From JAKPQD01 sp029572965 (GTDB lineage Bacteria; Bacteroidota; Bacteroidia; Bacteroidales; DTGW01), in NCBI GenBank assembly GCA_035374585.1, contig DAOSPF010000001.1, positions 1 to 64,000 on the forward strand: a stretch of DNA of 64,000 bases. The letters run 5' to 3'. Below, one piece after another: positions 43,506-52,436 of the stretch. Each line of letters opens with the position of its first letter. The stretch's first letter is position 1. The notes beneath the pieces were generated by a model that had not been told where the DNA came from, searched no databases, and was given only the letters and a program-made list of their open reading frames with translations. The position numbers were made by a program, and so were the translations under genes.

Positions 43506-43886
43506 TTACTCCCAATCCCTTATTCTGTCAATCTCGCGACGGTCTTTTTTTGTAGGCCTGCCAGCACCTTTATCACGCTGAAAATTAACAGCCATGCGGG
43601 CAATTTCGCGTTTTACAAGTTCGTCTTCAGGCGTAAGGTCTTCAATGGCCTCTTTTGCCTTAGGTGCAGAAACTCTGCTTTTGATTACCTCAATAACACG
43701 GTATGTATGAACAACAGGAGGTTTACGGACGATAATCACTTCGCCTTCTTTGACTATATGCGAAGGCTTGACCTCTGTGCCATTGATAAGAACACGGCCT
43801 TTTTGGCACTCTTCAGCGGCAATGGAGCGGGTTTTGTATATGCGTACAGCCCAAAGAAATTTGTCTATCCTGACTCTCTCGTCCAT
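43506..43886 (-). CDS. RNA-binding S4-domain protein (Hsp15-like)
   Basis: A 126-residue protein: VRIDKFLWAVRIYKTRSIAAEECQKGRVLING is cut here to VRIDKFLWAVRIYKTRSIA, the S4 fold start, with a basic C-terminal tail (FQRDKGAGRPTKKDRREIDR). Hsp15/HslR binds 50S subunits carrying stalled nascent chains and helps recycle them. It is between ppnP (12-base gap) and the DUF4924 gene, all on the minus strand. Confidence 0.88.
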   Translation of the reverse strand: MDERVRIDKFLWAVRIYKTRSIAAEECQKGRVLINGTEVKPSHIVKEGEVIIVRKPPVVHTYRVIEVIKSRVSAPKAKEAIEDLTPEDELVKREIARMAVNFQRDKGAGRPTKKDRREIDRIRDWE

Positions 43887-43898
43887 AACCGGAGCACT

Positions 43899-44180
43899 TT
43901 ATTTATACAAGCAAAGGTAAGGAGTATCCTGGTCGCATTTAACTTTAAACTTTGAATCTTTAGCAACAACAAATGATTCAAACTTTTTATATGTTTTCCA
44001 CTCAGTTTCTCCGGCTTGTTTCACTTGCATCACCCCGGCAATTACTGTCATTACTTCAACAGTTGAAGTGCCAAATTCGTACTCGCCAGCAGCAATAACA
44101 CCTATAGTTGTTCTGCCTTCTACAGTTTCGCAGCCTAAAGAAGCTACTTTTCCACCAAAATATTCGTTTGCTTTAAACAT
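43899..44180 (-). CDS. ppnP: Pyrimidine/purine nucleoside phosphorylase
   Basis: A 93-residue cupin of the PpnP (YaiE, DUF1255) family, which splits several nucleosides with phosphate. MFKANEYFGGKVASLGCET opens the family; RTTIGVIAAGEYEFGTSTVE and FVVAKDSKFKVKCDQDTPYL are typical. ATG 44180 is used rather than the frame start at 44198, which adds MQKNKN. Confidence 0.88.
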   Translation of the reverse strand: MFKANEYFGGKVASLGCETVEGRTTIGVIAAGEYEFGTSTVEVMTVIAGVMQVKQAGETEWKTYKKFESFVVAKDSKFKVKCDQDTPYLCLYK

Positions 44181-44307
44181 GTTTTTATTTTTTTGCAAAA
44201 GTAGCCGATATATACTAAAGTTTCAATGAATGGCGTAATTAATCTTTTACATAAATATTCATTTACATCAAAGGTTAAAAATTTTTACCATCAAAAATTT
44301 TATTATG

Positions 44308-44315
44308 TACCTTTG
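44308..44315 (+). promoter_or_regulatory. -7 promoter box of the transglycosylase gene
   Basis: TACCTTTG matches TAnnTTTG. It overlaps the ATG at 44305, so translation must begin later, at TTG 44341, 25 bases after the box. Confidence 0.55.
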
Positions 44316-44340
44316 TTCCGTTTTTTTAAAATTTAAACCA

Positions 44341-46272
44341 TTGAAAAACAGAGTTATAGTGATAGTGGGTATTTTTGCAATACTCATGATTTCATTTTTT
44401 GTTGTGCGTAAGCCAATTGCTAATTATGCTTTAAGTAAAGTCCACGATAAAATTGAGTCGCGGTTGCACCTAAACTTTAAAGTTGAAAAAGCTGAGTTCA
44501 AAGGTTTGCTGGCTCTTAAGTTGTCTAATGTTTCTATCACTGATTCATTAATGGATACAACGTTGTATGCCAATGAAATACTTGTGCGCCCTAAGATTTG
44601 GTATTTGTTTACAGGAAAACTCAGGCTTAGAGAGCTTCATATCAATCAATCTTACATTAACATTGATAGCAGTATTGTCTCCTCTGTATTAAAGCATAAA
44701 AAGGATGAAAAAACAGACACTTTAGTTGTTGAGGTAAACTATAAGAAAACAGTGGAGCGGATTTTCGGGACTTTGTTTTCTCTTATACCTAAAAAAGTGG
44801 TTATTTCAGATTGTCGAATAACGATTTTGCCCAAGAAAATCACTGTTTCAGTTCCTGTGTTTACCATAGTCAAAGACAAAATGCAGGGAAACATTTCAGT
44901 TAATGATGATGTTTTAAAAAACTATTTCAGTATTCATGGAGAAATGGATAGCCATTGGGTTAGCTTTAGGCTTTTTAATGACAGTATTGAAGCTGATCAT
45001 AAGAAAGTGACAGAAATGAATGACCGTTGGGGCATGGGGTTGATGTTTGATAGTATAACTTCGCTATTGCATTACAATGGTGTACAGGATGGTCGGGCCG
45101 AGGTAGTTTCAGAATTTAGCCTGTTCAACTTTTCTGTATTTCATAAAAAGCTTTCACCTGTGCCTGTTTCGTTTAGAAAACTTCAGATGAGTTTTGATTT
45201 TAAGGCTTCCGAACAGACATTATTTATAGATAGCTCGTCAGTTATCAGTTTTAACGGGTTTACTTTTTCTCCTTTCGTAAAATATTCTCGTACAGACCAT
45301 AAATACCTTGAGCTGGGGGTGAAAAATATGGAATTCTGTGCTGATAGTTTTTTCAGGGCTTTACCAGAAGGATTGTTTGAGAACATTAGGGATATAAAGG
45401 CTGAGGGGAAATTAGCTTACAGGTTGAAGGTCAATATTATCTTAGATACTCCTGACAGTGTAAAAGTATTGTCAGATTTGGAAAGTAAAAAATTTAGGAT
45501 TGTTCGTTATGGGAATGCTAACTTCTCGATGCTGAACGATACGTTCCATTATACATTTTACGATCATGGGGTTCCTACATATTCGATGCTTGTTGGACAA
45601 GGTATTGGTGATTATACTCGGCTTGACCAAATAAGTGACTTTTTGAAATATGCTGTTCTTACATCTGAGGATGGCGGGTTCTTTTATCATCGTGGGTTCA
45701 ATGTAGATGCCATTCAAGAGGCTATTGCTGAAAACATTAAAAAGAAACGTTTTGTTCGTGGGGCAAGTACCATTAGCATGCAGCTGGTTAAGAATGTTTT
45801 TCTGACCCGCAATAAAAACATTTCCCGCAAGCTTGAGGAAATAATGATTGTTTGGATGATTGAAAACCTGCACCTCGTGTCAAAAGAGAAAATGTTTGAG
45901 GTATATCTCAATATTATCGAGTGGGGACCGGGAGTGTTTGGCATTAAGCAGGCGGCCAATTATTACTTTAGCAAAAAGCCTTCAGAGCTAACACTTGAAG
46001 AAAGTATCTTTTTGGCAGCTATTATCCCTTCTCCTAAAGCTTTCAAATATTGTTTTGATGAAAATAAACAGTTAAAAAGCTGTTACGATGGTTATTATAA
46101 GATGTTAAGCAACATTATGCTAAGCCGTAACCAGATTACTGTTACCGATACAGCCGGGTTAAAAGCAAATGTAATACTGAAAGGCAGGGCTTTAGAAGCT
46201 TTGAAAAAAGACACAGCTATGGTTGTTGATTCTGTTGAAATTGATGAGCCTTTCATGTTTCTTACTGAATAA
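44341..46272 (+). CDS. Glycosyltransferase-51 (transglycosylase) protein with AsmA-like N-terminal region
   Basis: About 643 residues. An N-terminal membrane anchor (VIVIVGIFAILMISFFVV) is followed by about 370 residues rich in beta strands whose opening (LNFKVEKAEFKGLLALKLSN) resembles AsmA/translocation-type domains. The C-terminal 230 residues are a complete GT51 domain: TSEDGGFFYHRGF with catalytic Glu443, RGASTISMQLVKNVFL, the KLEEIMIVWMIE helix and WGPGVFGIKQAANYYF. No transpeptidase domain follows. GT51 enzymes polymerise lipid II into glycan; in class A PBPs the GT51 domain is N-terminal. TTG 44341 is inferred from the promoter position. It may be a monofunctional glycan polymerase held at a distance from the membrane by the extra domain. 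Confidence 0.85.
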   Translation: MKNRVIVIVGIFAILMISFFVVRKPIANYALSKVHDKIESRLHLNFKVEKAEFKGLLALKLSNVSITDSLMDTTLYANEILVRPKIWYLFTGKLRLRELHINQSYINIDSSIVSSVLKHKKDEKTDTLVVEVNYKKTVERIFGTLFSLIPKKVVISDCRITILPKKITVSVPVFTIVKDKMQGNISVNDDVLKNYFSIHGEMDSHWVSFRLFNDSIEADHKKVTEMNDRWGMGLMFDSITSLLHYNGVQDGRAEVVSEFSLFNFSVFHKKLSPVPVSFRKLQMSFDFKASEQTLFIDSSSVISFNGFTFSPFVKYSRTDHKYLELGVKNMEFCADSFFRALPEGLFENIRDIKAEGKLAYRLKVNIILDTPDSVKVLSDLESKKFRIVRYGNANFSMLNDTFHYTFYDHGVPTYSMLVGQGIGDYTRLDQISDFLKYAVLTSEDGGFFYHRGFNVDAIQEAIAENIKKKRFVRGASTISMQLVKNVFLTRNKNISRKLEEIMIVWMIENLHLVSKEKMFEVYLNIIEWGPGVFGIKQAANYYFSKKPSELTLEESIFLAAIIPSPKAFKYCFDENKQLKSCYDGYYKMLSNIMLSRNQITVTDTAGLKANVILKGRALEALKKDTAMVVDSVEIDEPFMFLTE

Positions 46273-46277
46273 AAGAA

Positions 46278-46307
46278 AAGCCTGTCAAGTGCTGAGCTGA
46301 CAGGCTT
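46278..46307 (-). terminator. Terminator of sodA (may act both ways)
   Basis: A 10-bp stem AAGCCTGTCA/TGACAGGCTT with a 10-base loop; on the minus strand it is followed by TTCTTTTATT. It lies 27 bases after the sodA stop and 5 after that of the transglycosylase. Confidence 0.7.
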
Positions 46308-46334
46308 CACAAAACAACATGATATAAACGAAAC

Positions 46335-46937
46335 TTATTCTTTAAACCTTTTAGCCACTTCGTTCCAGTTGATTACATTCCAGAAAGCAGCAATATAATC
46401 GGGTCTGCGGTTTTGATATTTCAGGTAGTAAGCATGTTCCCAAACATCCAATCCCAGAATTGGTTTGCCTTTTACATCAGCCACGTCCATCAACGGGTTG
46501 TCCTGATTGGGAGTTGATGTTACTGCCAGTGATCCATCTGCTTTTACAACCAGCCAGGCCCACCCGCTTCCAAAACGCGTTGCGGCTGCATTTGACAGTT
46601 GTTCTTTGAATTTGTCAAAAGAACCAAATGTTTTGTTTATTGCATCGGCCAAATCTCCTTGGGGAACCCCGCCTCCATTGGGCGACATCACTTTCCAAAA
46701 TAAGTTGTGGTTATAAAAACCTCCACCGTTATTCCGCACAGCTACAGGATAGGCTGATATGTTTTTAATAATTTCATCAATATTGTCCGGAGCCGAAGGA
46801 ATTGCAGCCAATGCATTATTCAGGTTGTTGATATATGCCTGGTGGTGCTTGGTATGGTGTATTTCCATCGTTAACGCATCGATATGCGGCTCAAGTGCAT
46901 TGTATGCGTAGTCTAATTTAGGTAATTCGAATGCCAT
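46335..46937 (-). CDS. sodA: Superoxide dismutase, Mn-type
   Basis: A 200-residue superoxide dismutase. Metal ligands: His in MEIHHTKHHQAY, His in GGGFYNHNLFW, and Asp and His in LGLDVWEHAYYLKYQNRRP. The residue pattern STPNQDNPLM, with Gln in this loop, and GSGWAWLV are of the Mn (or cambialistic) type rather than the Fe type. No signal peptide. Single gene; the 215-base region upstream is AT-rich with no other feature seen. Confidence 0.93.
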   Translation of the reverse strand: MAFELPKLDYAYNALEPHIDALTMEIHHTKHHQAYINNLNNALAAIPSAPDNIDEIIKNISAYPVAVRNNGGGFYNHNLFWKVMSPNGGGVPQGDLADAINKTFGSFDKFKEQLSNAAATRFGSGWAWLVVKADGSLAVTSTPNQDNPLMDVADVKGKPILGLDVWEHAYYLKYQNRRPDYIAAFWNVINWNEVAKRFKE

Positions 46938-47152
46938 AGTATTTCATTTTTAAGTTTAACTTCTGTATTTATTAGTTAAACATGGGAAAATGAGTTTTGT
47001 TTAATTTAGATTAAATAAAAATAATAAATTTTAAAAAATGATACAATAACTTGAAAAACTGTGTGTTAATTCACAATAAATTTAAAGAGAGAATTTTTAC
47101 AAAACGGTTTTAGAAATATTATTAACCTTTGGAGAATTAATCGAATCAACTT

Positions 47153-49054
47153 TTATATCATCTCCAGCACCTTCCTTGCTATGCCTTCTGCATCAAAACC
47201 GCACAGATGGTGCAGCTCAGCTACAGTGCCATGCTCGATAAACTTATCGGGAACGCCCATACGGACGATTTGTCCTTTGTATCCTTTTTCCATAGCGTAT
47301 TCTATCACGGCAGAGCCAAATCCACCAACAATAGTGCCGTCTTCGATGGTTATTATTTTGCCAAAGCTTGAAAAAACTTCATCTAAGATATCTGTATCTA
47401 TGGGTTTTACAAAACGCATGTCATAATGGGCGGGTTTAACCTGGTGTTCTGTCTCGAGCTTTTGAATAGCGCTTTGCACAAAGTTGCCCGGATGGCCAAC
47501 AGATAAAATGGCTATTTTCTCTCCGTCAGAAACTTTTCGTCCTTTGCCAATAGCCATTTCAGTAAATGGTTGTATCCAGTCAACTGTTACACCTGCTCCA
47601 CGAGGATATCGTATAGCAAAAGGCCCGTAGTTTTTATGCTGAGCGGTGTACATCATGTTGCGAAGCTCAACCTCATTCATTGGAGCTGCAATGATAATAT
47701 TTGGGACACATCGCAAAAAGGCCATGTCAAACACTCCATGATGTGTAGCCCCGTCTTCGCCTACCAATCCGCCACGGTCAAAGCAGAAAACCACCTGTAG
47801 CCCTTGCAAAGCTACATCGTGTATTATCTGGTCGTAGGCCCTTTGGGCAAAAGATGAATATATGTTGCAAAAGGGGACAAGCCCTTGGGTAGCCATGCCG
47901 GCAGCAAAAGTAACGGCATGTTCTTCAGCAATGCCTACATCAAAGCAGCGATCGGGCATTTCCTGCATCATGATGTTGAGAGAGCATCCTGTGGGCATAG
48001 CTGGGGTGATGCCTACTATTTTTTTGTTTGTTTTGGCCAGTTCGAGAATGGTAAGGCCAAAAACATCCTGATATCGTGGCGGTTTATTTTTATTGTCCGA
48101 ACTGGCCACTATTTCACCTGTTTCTTTGTTGAACTTTCCGGGGGCATGCCAAATGGTTTTGTTTTCCTCTGCAAACTTGTAGCCTTTACCTTTGGTGGTC
48201 ATGATGTGCAATAGCTTTGGCCCGGGAATATCTTTCAGGTCAGAAAGTATATTGACCAACTGCCTGATGTTGTGCCCGTCAACAGGGCCAAAATAGCGAA
48301 AATGCAACGCTTCAAACAGGTTGCCCTGGTGCATCAGGATTGACTTCAGCCCATTCTCAATTTTCTGGACAGCAGAGCGCGTTTTGGGGCCAAACTTATG
48401 TAAACGCCCCATGGCATTCCAGACGTCGGTTTTTATTTTGTTGTAAGTCTTGGAAATGGTGATGTGCGTAAGGTAATCGTTCAAAGCCCCTACATTGGGG
48501 TCGATGGCCATGTTGTTGTCGTTGAGGATAACCAGAATATTGGAGTTTAGATGCCCGGCCTGGTTGAGGCCTTCAAAAGCCAGCCCTCCGGTAAGGCTTC
48601 CATCTCCAATAATGGCTACTGTCCGGCGGTCTTTATCATTGTTCATTTTAGCAGCAGTGGTTATGCCGAGAGCTGCTGATATTGAGGTAGAAGCATGTCC
48701 AACTCCGAATGCATCGTAAATACTTTCTTCACGTTTTGGAAATCCGCTTAATCCTCCCATTTTACGGTTAGTGTGAAAAATATCTTTTCGTCCTGTCAGT
48801 ATTTTATGGGCATAGGCCTGATGACCTGTATCCCACACTATTTGGTCGTAAGGAGTATTGTAAATGTAATGCAGGGCAACGGCTAATTCAACAGCTCCAA
48901 GACTTGCACCAAAATGCCCGGGGTTGGTGCACATCTCATCAATGATAAACTCACGAAGTTCATCACATAATGCATTGAGCTGTGTAACCTGAAGCTTTTT
49001 CAGGTCTGAGGGGAATTTTATTTGGTCGAGCAGCGGATATGGGCTGTTACTCAT
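47153..49054 (-). CDS. dxs: 1-deoxy-D-xylulose-5-phosphate synthase
   Basis: A 633-residue thiamine-diphosphate enzyme that joins pyruvate and glyceraldehyde 3-phosphate, the first step of the MEP isoprenoid route and the source of DXP for PdxJ and thiamine. TPP motif: AIIGDGSLTGGLAFEGLNQAG then LNDNNMAIDPNVG; the C-terminal transketolase part has VGIAEEHAVTFAAGMATQG and DRGGLVGEDGATHHGVFD. ATG 49054 (MSNSPYPLLDQIKFPSDLKK) is used because the -7 box overlaps the TTG at 49075. Confidence 0.95.
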   Translation of the reverse strand: MSNSPYPLLDQIKFPSDLKKLQVTQLNALCDELREFIIDEMCTNPGHFGASLGAVELAVALHYIYNTPYDQIVWDTGHQAYAHKILTGRKDIFHTNRKMGGLSGFPKREESIYDAFGVGHASTSISAALGITTAAKMNNDKDRRTVAIIGDGSLTGGLAFEGLNQAGHLNSNILVILNDNNMAIDPNVGALNDYLTHITISKTYNKIKTDVWNAMGRLHKFGPKTRSAVQKIENGLKSILMHQGNLFEALHFRYFGPVDGHNIRQLVNILSDLKDIPGPKLLHIMTTKGKGYKFAEENKTIWHAPGKFNKETGEIVASSDNKNKPPRYQDVFGLTILELAKTNKKIVGITPAMPTGCSLNIMMQEMPDRCFDVGIAEEHAVTFAAGMATQGLVPFCNIYSSFAQRAYDQIIHDVALQGLQVVFCFDRGGLVGEDGATHHGVFDMAFLRCVPNIIIAAPMNEVELRNMMYTAQHKNYGPFAIRYPRGAGVTVDWIQPFTEMAIGKGRKVSDGEKIAILSVGHPGNFVQSAIQKLETEHQVKPAHYDMRFVKPIDTDILDEVFSSFGKIITIEDGTIVGGFGSAVIEYAMEKGYKGQIVRMGVPDKFIEHGTVAELHHLCGFDAEGIARKVLEMI

Positions 49055-49072
49055 CTTACATTCAAAATTTTT

Positions 49073-49080
49073 CAAAGATA
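49073..49080 (-). promoter_or_regulatory. -7 promoter box of dxs
   Basis: TATCTTTG on the minus strand, 18 bases before ATG 49054. It decides the start against the upstream TTG. Confidence 0.55.
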
Positions 49081-49227
49081 AAAATTATATAACGAAAGTG
49101 TCACGCGTTTTCGTTTATTTTCCCTGCGCTTGTTGTTGGAAATGCAAAGCGTTAAGGGAAAGCATAAAGGCTGTATAGAAAAGCAAAAGCTTTGGCAAAA
49201 AAGTAAACGTAATTTGTTAAGTTCCTT

Positions 49228-49235
49228 TATCTTTG
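49228..49235 (+). promoter_or_regulatory. -7 promoter box of the membrane protein gene
   Basis: TATCTTTG, exact match to the consensus, 25 bases before ATG 49261. No clear -33 at the usual spacing. Confidence 0.5.
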
Positions 49236-49260
49236 GCCGAAACAATATAAAACAGAATAG

Positions 49261-49737
49261 ATGGAATTTAAAGAGTTGACAGAATCTGATGGCTGGAAAA
49301 AATTTGAAATAAAACTTGAGAAACTTGGAGCATTAGTACTTTTGGTGGGATTGATAGTGCATTTACTGAATGTTAATCCCAACAGGCCAAATTACTTGCT
49401 GGTTGTTGGGCTTTCAACACTTACAATAGTTTATTTTTTCTGCGGTTTCAAAGAATTGAAATCTACTGATTATGTATCCAGTATCTTTTTCAGGATTTAT
49501 GGATGGGGACTGGCAATAACCTCTGTGTCGCTTATGTTTACTTTGATGCAATGGCCTATACACAAAAACAGCCTGCTTATTTCTATAGGGCTTTTGGCGG
49601 TATCGTTAATATTGGCATTGAAGTTTAGAAATGAGGAGAACAAGCAACAGATAAACTATATTTTTTTTATCAGGATAGGTGTAGCCCTGGTTTTGGCAGG
49701 TGTGGTCTATTATACAAAGGTTATGGGCGCTTATTGA
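49261..49737 (+). CDS. Small polytopic membrane protein of unknown function
   Basis: A 158-residue protein with five predicted transmembrane helices (GALVLLVGLIVHLL, YLLVVGLSTLTIVYFF, RIYGWGLAITSVSLMF, LLISIGLLAVSLILAL, FFIRIGVALVLAGVVYY) after a charged, cytoplasmic-looking N-terminus (MEFKELTESDGWKKFEIKLE). I do not recognise the family; a faint likeness to GldL (WKKF... then helix pairs) was noted but is too weak to use. It has its own promoter and no operon partner. Confidence 0.7.
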   Translation: MEFKELTESDGWKKFEIKLEKLGALVLLVGLIVHLLNVNPNRPNYLLVVGLSTLTIVYFFCGFKELKSTDYVSSIFFRIYGWGLAITSVSLMFTLMQWPIHKNSLLISIGLLAVSLILALKFRNEENKQQINYIFFIRIGVALVLAGVVYYTKVMGAY

Positions 49738-49812
49738 TAATTAAAACCGTAAAGAATACTGAGAATAAACACGGAGGGCTGTAGCGGGTGCAAAGTTGAT
49801 AATTCTCTTAGT

Positions 49813-50562
49813 TTACTTATCCAACCAGTTTTTAAACTGTGTAGCCCGCAGTTTGCTTACATAAATTTCTTTGTCCGAAGCAGGTTTGACTTGTATTTTC
49901 AGCTTTTGCCGGCCAAAGTTGTGGATCTTTTCAATACTTTCGACAGATAAAATAAATTGGCGGTTGGCCCTGAAAAACGCTTTGGCATTTAGTTCGTTTT
50001 CCAATTGGTCCAACGATTCGCTGATGATGTGGCGTTTGCCGCTTTTTGTAGTTAAAAAGGTAACGCCATCTTCCGATTCAAAATAGGCAACATCGTTAAC
50101 CATAATAGGAATAAGGTTGTCGCCATGATAGACAAGAAAACGTTCACGATATTCTTTATTAATAAAGTTTTTTAAAATGCTTTCGAAGTCTGTTGCCTGT
50201 TTTTCCTGGAGAATGGATTTATACTTGTTTAAACTTTCCTGCAGATCAGCTTGGTTTATAGGTTTGAGCAGGTAATCAATGCTGTAAAACTTGAAAGCAT
50301 TGATGGCATACTCATCGTAAGCGGTAGTAAATATGATGGGGGTTTTGATTTTCAGTTGGCTAAATATCTTGAAACTCAAGTCATCGGCAAGCTGAATATC
50401 GCTCAGTATCAGGTCGGGTAGGGGATTAGTAGAAAACCATTCGATGCCTTCCTTCACGCTTTGAACAACGCCAACAATTTCGGCGTTTGCATCACATTCC
50501 TTTACCAGCTTCATCAACCGGCGTGAAGCCGGCGCTTCGTCTTCTATAATAAGTATCTTCAT
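49813..50562 (-). CDS. LytTR-family response regulator, module 2
   Basis: A 249-residue regulator. Receiver: IIEDEAPASRRLMKL, phosphoacceptor Asp55 in LILSDIQLADD, IFTTAYDEYAI, YLLKPI. LytTR domain: RFLVYHGDNLIPIMVNDVAYF, AFFRANRQFILSVESI, ending FKNWLDK. It is the last gene of the second receptor module, 33 bases after its kinase, and is a close paralogue of the regulator at 7640-8404 in length and in the end motif. Confidence 0.93.
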   Translation of the reverse strand: MKILIIEDEAPASRRLMKLVKECDANAEIVGVVQSVKEGIEWFSTNPLPDLILSDIQLADDLSFKIFSQLKIKTPIIFTTAYDEYAINAFKFYSIDYLLKPINQADLQESLNKYKSILQEKQATDFESILKNFINKEYRERFLVYHGDNLIPIMVNDVAYFESEDGVTFLTTKSGKRHIISESLDQLENELNAKAFFRANRQFILSVESIEKIHNFGRQKLKIQVKPASDKEIYVSKLRATQFKNWLDK

Positions 50563-50595
50563 TTGTTTACATTAACTCATTTTCAAATTTACTAG

Positions 50596-51657
50596 TTATC
50601 TCATTCCTTTTACCAGCGGCACTTTTACTGTAAACGCTGTTTCGGTATCTTCCACAATCACTTCTTTATTGGCCAGGAATCGGTATCGCTCGTTGATATT
50701 GTGCAGGCCTACTTTGGTGGACGATGGCATGATGTTACGCTTTTGCTTGTTATTGCAGACAATCAAAAACTCATCGCTGCAAACGATGTTGACTTCCAGT
50801 TTTTTTTGCACTGATATTTCGTTGTGTTTTACAGCATTTTCGATGAGCAGTTGAATGGTAAGTGGCAGTATATAATATGTTTGGTGATGTTCGCAAATGT
50901 CAAGGTTCACTATCAGGCTGTCTTCAAACCTCATCCGCAGCAAATTGATGTATGACTGGGTAAATTTGATTTCAGTCGGCAGGTCAACCCATGTTTCCTT
51001 TTGACTACTGAGCACATACCTGTAAACGACCGACAATTCCTGTATGTATGACACTGCTTTTTTGGAGTCTTCTTCAACTATAGCAGTGAGTGTGTTTAGC
51101 GAATTAAACAGAAAATGCGGGTTAAGCCTGCTGTTGAGGTTTTGAAACCGTGCTTCGGCGCTCTCCTTTTTGTATCGCTCATTTTCAAGGGCTGTATGGC
51201 TAAGTTTCAGAAATAGGTAAAAGCCTTCATAGATAACATTGATAAGGATTACAAACAGGAGGGTTGCAATAAAGAAATTTTTGAAATCAAAGCTGCTTGG
51301 GTCACAAAGGGTACCTGTTTTCTCGTATCCATAGCTATGGTTGAAATACATAAAAGAATAATCTAATGAAATGGATATAGCGCAGGAGAGCAGGACTTGA
51401 AGTGCAAAACGAAGGTACTCGTGGTTTTTAGGGAAATGGCGCCTGAAAGAAAAAATGATGTATCGAATGAGAAACCAAATAATTATAATGCCAACCAAGC
51501 CTGAAGCTAAATGATAAAAAAACAACTTGTTGAACACAAATGGATAAGGGGCAATAAACAATGTTGCAATGACAGCAAATAAGGGTATTGCAATAAACTT
51601 AATCCGTTTCTCGACCTTGATAAATTCAGCTTCCAAGTGCTCTTCGCAAAACAACAT
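50596..51657 (-). CDS. LytS/YehU-type sensor histidine kinase, module 2
   Basis: A 353-residue membrane kinase. Four hydrophobic helices fill the first 160 residues (AIPLFAVIATLFIAPYPFV, GLVGIIIIWFLIRYIIF and two more), then a coiled coil and the His_kinase domain with SRLNPHFLFNSLNTL, phosphoacceptor His181, and ATPase motifs IENAVKHNEI and VGLHNINERYRFL. Unlike the kinase at 5863-7653 it has no large extracytoplasmic domain, so it must sense through the membrane part or a partner such as the small membrane protein upstream. Confidence 0.9.
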   Translation of the reverse strand: MLFCEEHLEAEFIKVEKRIKFIAIPLFAVIATLFIAPYPFVFNKLFFYHLASGLVGIIIIWFLIRYIIFSFRRHFPKNHEYLRFALQVLLSCAISISLDYSFMYFNHSYGYEKTGTLCDPSSFDFKNFFIATLLFVILINVIYEGFYLFLKLSHTALENERYKKESAEARFQNLNSRLNPHFLFNSLNTLTAIVEEDSKKAVSYIQELSVVYRYVLSSQKETWVDLPTEIKFTQSYINLLRMRFEDSLIVNLDICEHHQTYYILPLTIQLLIENAVKHNEISVQKKLEVNIVCSDEFLIVCNNKQKRNIMPSSTKVGLHNINERYRFLANKEVIVEDTETAFTVKVPLVKGMR

Positions 51658-51695
51658 AATCTTTTCTTTAAGTAATAAATTTTGTCAGTTCTTTT

Positions 51696-51740
51696 CACCC
51701 CAAACCCCTAAAGGGGCTTTGTCCAAGTCCCCTTTAGAGG
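51696..51740. repeat. Short GC-rich intergenic repeat
   Basis: CACCCCAAACCCCTAAAGGGG followed by GTCCCCTTTAGAGG: two short copies of a CCCCT/AGGGG element in opposite sense (51705-51716 is itself palindromic). The same style of repeat is at 42850-42903 and 52241-52379. It fills the 127 bases between the membrane protein and the kinase of module 2. Confidence 0.5.
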
Positions 51741-51784
51741 TAATTACGTCTAAAAACAATGCCTTTCTTAATATTTACATCAAA

Positions 51785-52210
51785 TTAAAAATACTTTCTG
51801 GTCAGCATCAAAGGTATAATTATTATCAGCAATAACAGCAAGTTGAAAACAGCGTTGAGATAAACCTTGTAATAGATAGAAATAATTTCATCTATTGGGA
51901 ACCAGGCCAATACTGATATTAATAATGCCTTCCAGGCCCATAATTGTTGCTTTTTAAAGGCATTGTTTATCACCATCAGCATCAACGTGCACCATGCTAT
52001 CATAACAGCCCCGGTAAGCCCATAGATGAAGCCCTGAAAGTTCCTGGCTGCCATATCAGGCTCATTGCCTGAGCCCCAAAAAGGAGTATTGACAATGCTA
52101 TTGAAAATAAAGCTGTCGCTTTGATTGAAAAAAGCCATATATGCCCCGGTGGCTATCATTGCAACCATTACAGCATTGAGCCAATTGTAGTAGAATTTGA
52201 AGTTTTTCAT
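51785..52210 (-). CDS. Small membrane protein in receptor module 2
   Basis: A 141-residue protein with four transmembrane helices (WLNAVMVAMIATGAYMAF, FIYGLTGAVMIAWCTLMLMV, LWAWKALLISVLAWFPI, VFNLLLLLIIIIPLML). An acidic loop follows the first helix (GSGNEPDMAARNFQG). I do not recognise the family. It lies between the TonB receptor (226 bases upstream) and the sensor kinase (127 bases downstream), in the place held by a methyltransferase in module 1. A possible role is as a partner of the kinase; inference only. Confidence 0.7.
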   Translation of the reverse strand: MKNFKFYYNWLNAVMVAMIATGAYMAFFNQSDSFIFNSIVNTPFWGSGNEPDMAARNFQGFIYGLTGAVMIAWCTLMLMVINNAFKKQQLWAWKALLISVLAWFPIDEIISIYYKVYLNAVFNLLLLLIIIIPLMLTRKYF

Positions 52211-52240
52211 TTTTTTTGTTTTTCATTTTTTTCAAGCTTT

Positions 52241-52379
52241 AAATTCCACCCCCTGCCCCCGCCAGCGGGGGATAGCTATTATTAGCTTTTATCTTAATTT
52301 GACAGATAGTTCTATTTAATAATAACAGATTAACAAGAATGATAACTGTCCCCCGCTGGCGGGGGTAGGGGTGGATTTA
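52241..52379. repeat. Inverted pair of GC-rich repeats
   Basis: Two copies of a roughly 35-base element (52241-52275 and 52343-52379) face each other across about 67 bases. Each contains the palindrome CCCCCGC...GCGGGGG. The copies differ by a few bases. They sit between the receptor and membrane-protein genes of module 2 and may end or attenuate the receptor transcript, giving more receptor than kinase. Confidence 0.65.
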
Positions 52380-52436
52380 TCAACAAAGAACAAATATGTC
52401 ATAACATTTTTGGTATCCGTAATTTGTCATCAGTCA

